From assembly GCF_053574225.1 (NCBI RefSeq), contig NC_135618.1, positions 67,389,383 to 67,453,382 on the forward strand: a stretch of DNA of 64,000 nucleotides, read 5' to 3'. The notes beneath the pieces are model-generated. The model had not been told where the DNA came from and did no database searches. It saw only the letters and a list, made by a program, of their open reading frames with translations. The DNA comes from Canis aureus (taxonomy: Eukaryota > Chordata > Mammalia > Carnivora > Canidae). The position numbers were made by a program, and so were the translations under genes. Positions 21,330 to 32,090 of the stretch are shown here, one piece after another (position 1 is the first letter of the stretch; each line of letters opens with the position of its first letter).

Positions 21330-22202
21330 CTGTTTTCTGCCTAAAACAGAGAACACCACATTCTTTTCAAACACACGTGGAATTTGGAAAAGCAGACTTC
21401 GTTCTAAGCTGCAAAGGAAACTTCAACTTCCCAAGTTGATAAACAGTCCACATTCATTCACTAAATGTAATAAAACATCCATACCAAATATAGAGCCTAA
21501 ACAAATCCGCACATCTGGAAAATTTAAAACCTATTTTTAAATAGCCCTTGTGGTCAAAGTGGAAATGAGAAACTATTTACAATCCAAAGAAGACAAAAAA
21601 AAAATACTATATATTAAAATGCACAGGCTTACCTTCATTTGTTAAAAATCCAGAAAGATGGAAAATATATGAACTAAGCTTCCAGCTCAAAAAAGATGAA
21701 TAATCCAAAGGCAGAGAAAAGAAGGAATAAAGATAACAGCGCACATTAATGAAAAAGAAAGCAGGAACATTGCCCCAAAATCCCAGAAGCCAGTTCTTTT
21801 AAATAATTGGGTTTTTTTTTAAATGAACAAATCTTTAAGCTCAAGAAAAAAGAAAGGCAGCAAACGTAACCCACCCAAAGACAAAAGGAGGAGATAAAAC
21901 CAGAAGAATAAATCTTATGAATCACAACAGTATACCACAGGAGTAACTTTAAACCAATGGCTAAGATGAAAACTTTCCTAGGAACACAGAAATTGCCAAA
22001 ATTGGGCCCCAAAGTAGTATAACCCTGACCATTAACCATAGTTAGTTGAAATGGTAATTGAAAATCTACCCACCGGGGCACCTGGGTGGCTCAGTAGATG
22101 AGAGTCTGCCTTTGACTCAGGTTTTGATTCCAGGATCCAGGGATCAAGTCCCACATCAGGCTCCCTGCAGGGAGCCTGTTTCTCCCTCTGACTAGGTCTC
22201 TG

Positions 22203-22241
<39 letters not shown>

Positions 22242-22450
22242 CTCTCATGAATAAATGCAAATCTTTAAAAAAAAAATGTACCCACAAAAACAAGGCATCA
22301 AGCCCAGGAAGTCTTATGATAGAATTCTATCAAGATTTCAAGGTATGGATAATTCCCACCTTATAATAACAAGAGAAGCCACTCCAAATGAGTTCATGAG
22401 CCTGACATCAAAGTCAGAAACAACCAGCAAAGAAAACAACAGACGGCGGT
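21330..22450 (+). mobile_element. L1 ORF2 fragment, plus, split by SINE
   Basis: 'cacattcttttcaaacacac' (EN end) through 'gaaactatttacaatccaaa' to 'gatagaattctatcaagatt' and 'ataacaagagaagccactcc' (start of RT). All frames are broken. Interrupted by the SINE at 22073-22273. Confidence 0.72.
22073..22273 (+). mobile_element. SINEC, plus strand
   Basis: Head 'ggggcacctgggtggctcag', a pure CT run (about 22205-22236), tail 'catgaataaatgcaaatctt'. Target-site duplication aaatctaccca (22062-22072) and aaatgtaccca (22274-22284). Confidence 0.93.
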
Positions 22451-22973
22451 AGACATCCCTAATGCTCCCGGCGTCCAGTCCTACTCTCCCTCATGAGCAA
22501 CCAAAGGAAGACTAAAACCTCAGCTCCCCCGAGTTGGCTGGGACCATGTGACTGTAGTACATCTGGCAGAGGTGCTGTGTGTCACTTCTGGGCCAAACAT
22601 CAGAAGAGCTGGTAAGAGATCTCCATGCCTCCGTGAGATGGTGGACCAGCAGAACCCCCATCCGCCTCGATAGCAAAATGACCATGTGGAAAACAGCCCC
22701 ACTAACACGTACAAAAGTTAAATGAAGGTAACCTAGGGGGCAGGGTGACAGAGGGTGATCCAGGGAGAACACCAAGCTGGGATCTGGTAGATTAGGGTGC
22801 CTTCACCCTGACACTTGCGTTCTTCCATAAGAAGGATGTATTTCTTTATAATACTGCTTTTTAAAAATAAATCTCATAGGTCCCAGGAAAAAAAAAGGAG
22901 GAAAAGGAAAAGACAACAGACACAGAAAAGGGAAGAAGGAAAATATGAAAGAGGCAAGAAATTCATTTAATAG
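22451..22973. other. SMURF1: unique intronic sequence
   Basis: Two overlapping minus open frames (22512-22775) resemble nothing known. A-rich near 22885-22950. No gene supported. Confidence 0.5.
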
Positions 22974-22983
22974 CTGGAGAATA

Positions 22984-23139
22984 GGGGCACCTGGTTGAGT
23001 GGCTGCCTTCACGTGATCCCGGAGTCCTAGGATCAAGTCCCACATCGGGATCCCCTCAGGCAGCCTGCTTCTCCCTCTGCCTAGGACTCTCTCTCTCTGT
23101 GTGTTTCTCATGAATAAATAAAAAAATCTTTTCTAAAAT
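22984..23139 (+). mobile_element. SINEC, internally deleted
   Basis: Head 'ggggcacctggttgagtggc' and tail 'ctcatgaataaataaaaaaa', shorter than usual. Target-site duplication ctggagaata at 22974-22983 and 23140-23149, exact. Confidence 0.92.
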
Positions 23140-23439
23140 CTGGAGAATAACGTCACAGTCTTTGTAGAATCTTGGGTTGGGAGAACTTTTGAGACTACTC
23201 TTTTAACAGAGAGGAGACCATCTAAAACTATTATTGATGCTGTTTTCCCTGTTTATCTTCTTTTTAAACCAGGGGGAAGATAAACATGATAGATTAATTT
23301 TCCAAAAAAATTTCCAAGTTTAAGAAAAAAATTAAAAAGCTTCTAGGTTCGATTTTGTAGGAAGCAATGTCCCAGGTGCAGACACGTATAGAGGGGTAGA
23401 TTTAATAATTATTAACTGTAAAACTAACAACAACAATTT

Positions 23440-23620
23440 CTGATATTTACTGAGCTTATTCTACGATGGGTGCCAAACACCCATCGTAGCACTTCCAGAT
23501 TATACTTTACCTAGTGTTCACAGAGATAAGAAAACCACGGTTAGGTGAGATTCAGTTATTTGCCCAAGACCACACAGCCTGTAGGAGGAAAATCTTGAGT
23601 CTGTCTGACCCGAAGCCCAG
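23440..23620 (-). mobile_element. MIR relic with hairpin, minus
   Basis: Reads in plus as antisense MIR: 'gatatttactgagcttattc', 'gtgccaaacac', then 'gttatttgcccaagaccaca'. The usual sequence after 'gtgccaaacac' is replaced by an inverted copy of the preceding 12 bases. Confidence 0.75.
23461..23489. repeat. perfect 12-bp inverted repeat, 5-nt loop
   Basis: Arms ctacgatgggtg (23461-23472) and cacccatcgtag (23478-23489) are exact reverse complements around ccaaa. It lies inside the MIR relic. Confidence 0.95.
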
Positions 23621-24110
23621 GCTCTACACAGCACCATACTCTGATACAGCGTGTTTGAAAAGCTGTAATTATGGTGACAAATTGACATACAACACAAGGA
23701 AGCCAGAATACTCTTGAGAAACCTGTATTTTTAAAAAGGCAAACAAACATGACTTAAAATAAAAAGGGAACTCTTGCTTCTAACTAGAGAATGGGAAAAA
23801 AAAACTGCAAAGTAGTGGTATCTCACTGAGTACACATTTTAAAATACACCACTCTGTTTAGAATTCACAAACCATCAAACTCATATTTTTAAAGTGGGAA
23901 TCCAATTCAATGGGTTTTAGTATGTTCAGTTGTATAATCATGACCATTTGATTTCACAACATTTTAATCACCCCCCCAAAAAAAGCCCTGTACCCATGAA
24001 CAACCACCCCCATTCCCCTTTTTCACAGTCCCCAGCAACCACTGATCTGCTGTCTCTATGGATTTGCCTATTTTGGACATGTTGTAGAAATGGAATCATA
24101 CGTATGTGAT

Positions 24111-24204
24111 TTTTTAAAGTAAGCTCCATACCCAAGATGGGGCTTGAACTCACAACCCCAAGATCAAGAGTCACTTGCTCTACCACTGAACCACTGAGGT
24201 GCTC
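24111..24204 (-). mobile_element. short SINEC (SINEC2-like), minus
   Basis: 'aagtaagctccatacccaag', 'ttgaactcacaaccccaaga', antisense head 'gaaccactgaggtgct'. Target-site duplication tatgtgat at 24103-24110 and 24206-24213. Confidence 0.87.
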
Positions 24205-24722
24205 ATATGTGATGTTTTCTGACTGGTTTCTTTCATTCAACATAATGTTTAACATTTCATTCTGAAATGCTCATTCATGTTGCAGCAAGCATCAGCACTT
24301 CACTCCCTTCTGTGGTCAGATAATATTCAGCCATATGGATATACCATCTTCTGCTTATCCAGTCATCAGATAACAAACATTTTAGTTATTATCACATTTC
24401 AGGAGTTGTTTGGGCTACCATGAACAATGCTGCTAATGTACATTTGTATAACAAGATCTTATGGAGACCTGTGTTCAATTTTCTTACGTATATACCCAGG
24501 GAGAGCACTGCAGAGTCCTCTACAATCAACATTTTGAGGAACTGCCAAATTGCTTTCCAAAGTCGGCCATACAATTTCACGTGGCCACCAGCAGTGCATA
24601 AAGTTTCTAATGTCTCCACCTCCTTACCACCTCTTATTCTGTCCCAGCACCACTTGTTGAAAAGACCATTCTTTCGTCCCACCTCATAGTCTTGCTATCA
24701 CTATCAAGAATCAGTTCACGAT

Positions 24723-24897
24723 GGGACGCCTGGGTGGCTCAGCCGTTGAGCATCTGCCTTCAGCTCAGGGAGTGACTCTGAAGTCCTGGGATCGGGTCCC
24801 ACATCGGCTTCCTGCATGGAGCCTGCTTCTCCCTCTGCCTCTGTCTCTGCCTTTCTCTGTCTCTCATGAGTAAATAATTAAAATCTTTAAAAGAAAA
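24723..24897 (+). mobile_element. SINEC, plus strand
   Basis: 'gggacgcctgggtggctcag', 'gcatggagcctgcttctccc', tail 'catgagtaaataattaaaat'. Exact 16-bp target-site duplication agaatcagttcacgat at 24707-24722 and 24898-24913. Confidence 0.95.
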
Positions 24898-25384
24898 AGA
24901 ATCAGTTCACGATAAATGTGCAGATTTCCCAACTCTGGGTCCCATTCCATTGATCTACGTATGCTGTTCTTATCCTGGGTAACAATGGGTCTTGATTACC
25001 GTAATTCAATAGTACATACTGAAGTTGGGAAGTATTTCCAACCCTGTTCTAGTTTTTCAAGGCCGTTTTGGTTATTCTGGATCCCTTGCATTTCCATATG
25101 AATTCTACAATCAGCTTGTCAAATTCTACAAATAAAGCCTCTTGGGATTTGCAGAGGCGGGTCCTGTTCGGCATCTGTCGAGGAATCTGGGAAGCACTGC
25201 CATCTTAAGTCTTCTGGTTTATAAACATAGGACGTCTTTCCATTTATTTAGGTTTCCTTCAGTTCCTTTCAACAATGTCTTGTGGTTTTCAGCCTACAAG
25301 TCTTGCACTTCTGTTGTTGAATTTCTTGCTAAATTTTTTATGCTACTTTAAAGGGAATGGTTTTTTTTTTAAGGGAATGGTTTT

Positions 25385-25600
25385 ACATTGCTTTCCTGGT
25401 AGATGAGTGGTTGCATAGGAAAGGTGGGGATGACAGCTAAGGGGTAACAGGGTTTCTTTTCGGGGCGATGAGAATGTTCTACAATGGACCACTATGATGG
25501 TTGCACAACTCTGTGAATATACTAAAAATCGCTGAACTATATATTTAAATGGGTGGATTTTATAGTATGTGAATTCTATCTCAAAAAAAAAAAAAAAAAG
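25385..25600 (+). mobile_element. L1 3' end, plus
   Basis: 'gatggttgcacaactctgtg', 'aatatactaaaaatcgctga', 'gtatgtgaattctatctc' and poly(A): a plus-strand L1 3' terminus next to the minus-strand L1. Confidence 0.8.
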
Positions 25601-25605
25601 AGAGA

Positions 25606-25757
25606 GGGATGCCTGGGTGGCTCAGCGGTTAAGTGCATCTTCCTTTGGCTCAGGGCATGATCCTGCATGGAGCCTGCTTCTCCCTCTGCCTATGTCTCTC
25701 CCTCTCTCTTTCTGTGTCTCTCATGAATAAATAAATAAAAATCTTTAAAAAAATTTT
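25606..25757 (+). mobile_element. SINEC, internally deleted
   Basis: 'gggatgcctgggtggctcag' joins early to 'gatcctgcatggagcctgct', so about 40 bp of the body are missing. Tail aaataaataaaaatcttt. Confidence 0.9.
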
Positions 25758-26235
25758 TTTTTGCTTTAAAAGAGAGAACAAACCCTATCAGGTAGATGAA
25801 CAAACTCTCAGCATTTTATACTTTTCCATTTATATCAAAAGGAAAGACACTCCACTTCCCTAGGCCAATGTCAAAGACATTGTTAACACACTGGTGGTTC
25901 ACTTGGAAACATTAACACCTATTAAATTGGTCTCAAACAAAGCTTGGCATGACTGCCATTATACTAAACTAGGGGAAAAGGGAAAGAAAACTTCTGCTGT
26001 TTACTTTTCTTAATGTTGATCAGGTACATTTTAGAGTGACAACTAAGTACCCTGCCCATTAAGCAAACCATCTAATGACTGCTGTGATGCTTTCAAAATT
26101 GTTGGAATAGCCTCTCAATTGAAATCCCTGCTTCCTTTGTTGATTCGAATCCAATTATTCTTAAGACATTACCAGAAACCTTTCTGATAGTACCTCAAGG
26201 GTCTCCACTGCTACAAACTGCTTTCTTTGGAGTTC
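25758..26235. other. SMURF1: unique intronic sequence
   Basis: No repeat or exon recognised. Confidence 0.55.
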
Positions 26236-26257
26236 AAAACACAGAACAGTTTCTCTT

Positions 26258-26446
26258 GGGGCACCTGGGTGGCTCGGTGGTTGAGTGTCTGCCCGAGGCT
26301 CAGGCCGTGGTCCCAGGGTCCTGGGATGGAGTCCCGCATTGGACTCCCCGCAGGGAGCCAGCTTCTCCCTGCCTGTGTCTCTGCCTCTCTCCCTCTCTCT
26401 CTGTGTCTCTCATGAATAAATAAAATGTTTACAAACAAAACAAACC
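26258..26446 (+). mobile_element. SINEC, plus strand
   Basis: 'ggggcacctgggtggctcgg', 'ccctgcctgtgtctctgcct', tail 'catgaataaataaaatg'. Long imperfect target-site duplication beginning aaaacacaga and ending tttctcttg on each side (from 26236 and from 26447). Confidence 0.93.
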
Positions 26447-26659
26447 AAAACACAGAGTCGTTTCTCTTGATCTACTTTGCCAACTTTCTCACCCAACTGT
26501 GGATCATTTAATTGTTTCTAGACAACACAGTAATTTTTTACCTTTGTATCTTTGTTCATGTCACATGCTGTCCTTATGACATCTCACCAATGTTTCTCGT
26601 GCCAGAATACGGGCTCAACCATAGTGCGTGCATACAGTTGGCTCTCAATCACTACTTGT

Positions 26660-26790
26660 TTAAGAACACTACTTCCTATTTTATGCTAGACTCTGTCCCA
26701 AGCACTTCACCTGTGCTATCTTCTATAATCCTTCCACAAATCCTGTGAAGAAACGAAGGGTCTGAGGCACTACTTGCCCAAGGCTATGCA
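26660..26790 (-). mobile_element. MIR relic, minus
   Basis: 'tatgctagactctgtcccaa', 'cacaaatcctgtgaagaaac', 'ctacttgcccaaggctatgc': antisense MIR pattern. Confidence 0.65.
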
Positions 26791-27049
26791 CACTGAACCG
26801 CTGTCCTGATAGAAATTCTATTCATTCTTGGGATACAGATGAAATTCTATCCCTTCCCTGTTAAACCAATGGAGATTTCTCCTTTCTCTGAACTTCTAAA
26901 GTACTTCCTGCCTTTGACACAAAAATCTACACTACCTTTAACTGTATTTTAGAAGTAGACTTTATTCTTTAGAGCAGTTTTAAGTTCACAGCAAAATCAA
27001 GTGGAAAGTACAGAGAGTTCCCATATCCTCCCTGCCCCCACACAATATA

Positions 27050-27061
27050 CCCCCCCCCCCA
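27050..27061. repeat. poly(C) run
   Basis: Twelve consecutive C within the antisense L1 3' UTR. Confidence 0.85.
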
Positions 27062-28068
27062 CTATCAACATCCCCCACCAGAGTGCTGTATTGGTCACCA
27101 CTAATAAATCTACACTGACACATCACTATCACCCAAAGTCCACATTTACATCAGGGCTCAGTGTTGTACATTCTGTGGGTTTTGACAAGTGGATAATGAC
27201 ATGTATCCACCATTATAGCAGCACACAGAATAGTTCCACTATCTGAAAATTCCTCTGTGTTGCCTATTCATTCCTCCCTCCCTGCTAACTCCTGGCAACC
27301 ACTGATCTTTTTCCTACAGTTTTGCCTTTTTTAGAATGTCATCTAGTTGGAATCATACTACATACAGGATGTAGCTTTTTCAGATCAACTTTTTTTCATT
27401 TAGTAACAGGCATACACGATTCCTCCAGGTCTTTTCGTGATTTGATAGCTCATTTCTTTTTTAGTAGTGAATAATACTGCATTGTCTGGATGTATCAGAG
27501 TTGCTTCCAAGTTTTAGCAATTAGAAACAGAGCTGCTATAGACATGTATGCAAGTTTTTGTGTGGACGTAAGTTTTCAGCATCTTTGGTTAAATATCAAG
27601 GAGCAGGATAACTGGATCATATGGTAAGAGTGTTTAGTGTTATAAGAAACAATCTTCCAAAGTGGATATGCCATTTTTTTACACTCCCACCAGCAATGAA
27701 TAAAAGTTCCTATTGCTCTACATCTTTGCCTGCACTTGATGTTATCAGTGTTTTGGATTGTGGCCATTTTAATAGGGGTATAGAGGTATTTCACTCCTGT
27801 TTCAGTTTGCATCTCCCTGGTGACATATGGTATGGAGCATCTTTTCTTATGCCTGTTTGTCATCTGTGTATCTTTGGTGAGATGTTTGTTCCAGTCTTTT
27901 GCCCATTTTTTAATTGGGTCATTTTCTTATTGTTGATTTTTAAGAATTCTTTGAAAATCTGGGTTAACAGTCTTTTATCAAATACGGCTTCTGAAAATAT
28001 TTTCTGTCTGTGGCCCCAGCATTTTTTATTTCTCACATTATTCTGTCTTACAAAATTGGGCTTAAATA

Positions 28069-28183
28069 CATTTTCTACTTATTTTTTTTGTAAGGTAATC
28101 TCCATGCCCGACATGGGACTTGAACTCACATGCCCAAGATTAAGAGTCACAAGCTCTTCCGACTGAGTCACACAGGCACCCCT
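28069..28183 (-). mobile_element. short SINEC (SINEC2-like) in L1
   Basis: 'gtaaggtaatctccatgccc', 'acttgaactcacatgcccaa', antisense head 'ctgagtcacacaggcacccc'. Target-site duplication gggcttaaata at 28058-28068 and 28184-28194. Confidence 0.9.
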
Positions 28184-28200
28184 GGGCTTAAATATTTCAA

Positions 28201-28990
28201 AGTTATTCTGAGTAGCCAGATTGCTCCTCACCTTGGGACGTAATGCCACCTAATATTTAAAGTAACTTCAATGAAAATTCTTATCTTCCACATAAAAGAC
28301 CATGGGTAGCCTTTCTATTTAGTGGCAAGCAAAGTTATGAGGTGGGTGACTTACAGAGCACTGGGAGCTATGCAGGAGAACATAGGTTTGCCTGCTGCTT
28401 GCCACCTCCCCGAGTTCCCTCCCATGCCTCTCTAATCCCAATCTAATCCAATACAGTTTACAGCCCAGGTACAAGGCTAGTCCAGATTTTGTCATTTCAC
28501 AGATTTGTGTCTGCTGTGGCTGATGTAAGTGCCCAGTTCCTAAGAGTGCAACCCATAGCAAACCTAGCCACCATGGGTCCCAATCACGGGCAGTTTGCAT
28601 GTAGCCTGAATTGGACACCACTGGGGCTCTAAGAGTCTTGAACTCCCACTAAGCTGGTGAAAATTCTATCCACAAATTCTTTGAAGTTACCCTTACTGAT
28701 GCAAACCAGGGTTATCAGAAGATATAAGGGGTATCACCAAGCCAAACCATAAACACGAGGACACTGGTGGCAAGACATCCCCTGGCTGCAAACACTGTGG
28801 TTTTGGAAAGGACCATAACTTTCATGGCACTATCAATAGTTCTCACAGTGTTGCTTGAAAAAGTCCCAATACTCTCAAAATCCACAATCACCACTAATTT
28901 AAGCAACCTCTGTAAAATTCAAACCCAATAAACAAGAATTTTTACTTAAAGTTATCTGTAAAAATGGTGGATGTCTGCACCTTATTTCAT
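28201..28990. other. SMURF1: unique intronic sequence
   Basis: Moderate GC, open frames on the minus strand (28319-28621 and 28715-28906) that match no known family. No repeat recognised. Confidence 0.5.
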
Positions 28991-29796
28991 GAATGTGCTG
29001 TCAAACTTATGAAAATTAAAATCTGATAGTGGTGACGAGCTAGTTCAATGAGAAGAGAATAAGAGTCTTTTCAATGAGTAGTTCTGGGACAACTCGATAT
29101 ATGCACATGCAAAAGAACAAAGCTGGACCCCACCTCACATCCTTATCCAAAAATTAGAAGAAACTATAGGCATAAATCTTCATGACCTGGGACTAGACAG
29201 CGATTTCTTAGATGTAGGATTAAAAGTATAAAGAGCAAAAGAGAAAAGTATATAAATTGAACTTCATCAAAATTAAAAACTTCTGTTTCAAAAGACTTTA
29301 TCAAGAAAGTGAAAAGACAAACTACAGAACGGGAGAAGATATTTATAAATCACATATTTGCAAAATCTAGTAAGGCACTTGAATCCAGAATTTATATAGA
29401 ATTTTATAAACCAACAATAAAAGACAACCCAATTAAGATATGGCCAAATGATCTGAAAGATATTTCTTTAAGGAAGATATACAATTGGCCAAGAAGTCCA
29501 TAAAAGATGCTCAACATCATTAGCTAGCATCAGGGAGATACAAATAAAAACCATAAGGAGATACCACTTCATACCCACTGGGATGGCTAAAATGAAGAAG
29601 GTGGACAAATCCAAGTGTTGACAAGGATGTGGAGAAAACAGAACACTCATGCATTGATGTTGGAAATGTGAAATGGTGGAGTCATTTTGGAAAACAGTTC
29701 GGCAGTTCTCAAGATGTTAAGCACACAGTTGCCATATGAACCAGCAACCCACTGCTAACTATATTCAAGAGAATTGAAAACAGAATCTTGTACACA

Positions 29797-29979
29797 GGGC
29801 AGCCTGGGTGGCTCAGCGGTTTAGTGCCACCTTCAGTCCAGGATGTGATCCTGGAGACCGGGGATCAAGTCTCACATCGGGCTCCCTGCATGGAGTCTGC
29901 TTCTCCCTCTGCCTGTGTCTCTGCCTCTCTCTCTGTATTTCTCATGAATAAATAAATAAAATCTTTAAAAAAAAAAAAA
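29797..29979 (+). mobile_element. SINEC_Cf-type in L1
   Basis: 'gggcagcctgggtggctcag', 'cggtttagtgccacc', 'gcatggagtctgcttctccc', tail aaataaataaaatcttt and poly(A). Target-site duplication agaatcttgtacaca (29782-29796) and agaatcttgtataca (29980-29994). Confidence 0.94.
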
Positions 29980-30257
29980 AGAATCTTGTATACAGATGTT
30001 CATAGCAGCACTATTCACAACAGACAAAAAGTAGATACAACCCAAATGCTTATCAGCTGATGAATAGATAAATAAAATGTGGTATGTCCATACAATGGAA
30101 TATTATTCAGCCATAAAAATTAATGAAATACTGATATATGATATATACTACAGCATGGATGTGCCTTGAACATATTATCCTGAGTGAATGAAGCCAGACA
30201 CAAAGGACTACATATTGCATGATACCATTTATATGAACTGTCCAGAATAGGCAAGTC

Positions 30258-30770
30258 TGTTGCTATAAAATGAAATGTTTGTGTCCCCTCAAAATTCATA
30301 TGTTAAATCCTAATTCCCAATGTGATGGTATTTGGAGGTGGGGCTTTTGGGAGGTGAGTAGGTCATGGGGTAGAGTCCTCCTGAATGGGATTAGTGCTTT
30401 ATAAAGGGATCCTGGGAGCACCTGGGTGGTTCAGTCAGTTAAGCGGCCAACTCTTGATTTCAGCTCAGATCATGATCTCATGACCTCAGGGTCGTGAGAT
30501 TGAGCCCTGCATCCAGCTCCCACTCAGCACAGAGTCTGCTTGTCCCTATCCCTCTGTTCCTTCTCCTGCACTCTCTCTCTCTCAAATAAAATCTTTAAAA
30601 AACAAAAAAGGAGCCCAGAGAGCTCCTGAAACCCTTTAGCCAAATGAGGACACAGCAAGAAGATCCCATCTATGAACCAGAAGCCATTCTCACCAAGCAA
30701 TGAGTTGGCCAGCACCTTGATCTTGGCCTTTCCAGCCCTTAAAACTGTGATAAATAAGTGTTTAGTGGCT
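30258..30770 (+). mobile_element. MaLR-type LTR, split by SINE
   Basis: 'gtgtcccctcaaaattcata', 'gtgatggtatttggaggtgg', 'gggattagtgctttataaag', SINE, then 'gaggacacagcaagaagatc' and 'gcaccttgatcttggccttt'. Same family as the LTR at 5171. It sits inside the L1 3' UTR. Confidence 0.8.
30415..30609 (+). mobile_element. SINEC inside LTR
   Basis: 'gggagcacctgggtggttca', 'gatcatgatctcatgacctc', CT-rich middle, tail caaataaaatctttaaaa. Separates two matching halves of the LTR. Confidence 0.9.
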
Positions 30771-31319
30771 CCAAGGGCTGAGGGTAAAGTGAATAAGACC
30801 TGACTGCCAAAGTATGTGGGGTTTGTTTTGGGGGTGATAAAATATCCTGAAATTAGCTGGTTATGGTGGTACAACTCTGTGAGCACCCTAAAAACACTGG
30901 TTGTATACTCTAAAGGATAAAGTTGATGGTAGGATCATAATGTGTCAAAATATAAAATACAATAGTAGTTTTTTTTGTTGTTGTTGTTGTTTTTTTACAA
31001 TAGTAGTTTGAATACTAAGTGGTACTGGTTTTTTTATATGACAAACCAAACCCTTTGGCCTTAGCTTTTATCTAGTTGGTTGAGTTACAGGCCATTATTT
31101 AAGATGTCATGCGTGCTATGTGGAATAATACATGTTACATAAATTCTTTAAACAAGAATAAAAAGATAATGGCCACCTACTACAAAAGGAGTATAAGATG
31201 TAGAGTCTATTCCAAAAGACTTTACAGTTTAACTCAAGAAACAGAACACATCAACAAGAAAACTAAACAACAGTGCAAAGCAGCTCACTTTAGCTAACCA
31301 ACATTCAATTACTCATGAA

Positions 31320-31870
31320 GTCATATCAATTCCTCTTTTGTAGTATCTTAAATCCATTCTCTGCAGTCCCAGCACCACTGCTCAATTGCAGGCAACTCTT
31401 GTCTCATGTCTGGATTATTACAATAGGCTCTGGCATCTCTTTCCTCTAATTCATTTTAATCATGAAATAATTATTTGTTGGATAAATGAATAGAACACTC
31501 TTCATTATGTAACTCCCCTACACATAAACCTCTGAGCTTAATCCACTTCCAAAGTGAAATATAAATTTTTCCCTGCCCCATATCCCTCCACCCCAAAATA
31601 GAGAGGGAGAAAAAGCATAAACTCCTAGTAGCTAGCACTGAAAACTTTCCAGAATCCTGTCCCACACACTTTCTGGTCTTATCACCCACCAACCCTTCCT
31701 CTCTGGTCACTCCTAGATTTAGCTCATGCATTCCCACCTCACTTCCCAACTCCTTTGCTGTGGTCCCTCCCACTAGTGTTGCCTCTCCTCCTCATCATCC
31801 ACATCTGTGCTTCCTGGCAGAGTTGAAGCCTCCCTTCTTCTATCAGCCATCCTCTATCCGTACTGCCCTG
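31320..31870 (+). mobile_element. L2 LINE relic (RT region)
   Basis: 'tgtctggattattacaatag' corresponds to the L2 RT motif with a D-Y-C-N core, followed by 'ctgagcttaatccacttcca' and 'tccctccca'. Frames are decayed. Confidence 0.55.
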
Positions 31871-31874
31871 TAAA

Positions 31875-32090
31875 GTCTTTTTTTTTTTTTTTTTTTTTTT
31901 TTTAGATTTTATGTATTTATTTGAGACAGAGAAAGAGAGAAAACAGGAGCAGGGGGTGGAGGAAAAGCAGGTGCAGAGGAGGGAGAAGCAGACTCCCCGC
32001 TAAGAGAGGGCCAATCCCAGGACACGGAGATCATGACCTTGACCTGAGCTAAAAGCAGACACGCTTAACCAAATGAGCCACCCAGCGCCC
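31875..32090 (-). mobile_element. SINEC, minus strand
   Basis: Long T run (about 31877-31904), 'tgtatttatttgagacagag', 'gagatcatgaccttgacctg', antisense head 'gagccacccagcgccc'. Short possible duplication gccctg on both sides. Confidence 0.87.

Larger units (their letters stand above)
23860..25370 (-). mobile_element. old L1 fragment, minus, interrupted
   Basis: Antisense L1 3' UTR and ORF2 end: 'cccagcaaccactgatctgc', 'gtagaaatggaatcatacgt', 'catgaacaatgctgctaatg', 'ccattccattgatctacgta', 'ttcttgctaaattttttatg'. Broken by SINEs at 24111 and 24723. Confidence 0.85.
26945..28200 (-). mobile_element. old L1 fragment, minus
   Basis: Antisense L1 3' region: 'ttaagttcacagcaaaatca', 'tgtaccaccattatagcagc'-like text, 'ctcctggcaaccactgatct', 'atgccattttttt', 'ttgcccattttttaattggg'. 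The window's longest open frame (27621-28166, plus) is antisense to this copy and not a gene. Confidence 0.85.
28995..30965 (+). mobile_element. L1 3' half, plus, broken by LTR and SINE
   Basis: ORF2 end and 3' UTR: 'cttttcaatgagtagttctg', 'gacaactcgatatatgcaca', 'ggaatattattcagccataa', then after an LTR 'ggttatggtggtacaactct' and 'gtatactctaaaggataaag'. Interrupted by a SINE at 29797 and by the LTR at 30258. Frames broken. Confidence 0.82.

Noticed and set aside
27621..28166. 181-codon plus-strand open frame, the longest in the window
   Set aside because: It is antisense to an old L1 and ends in a SINE; its sequence is reverse L1 3' text, not a gene.
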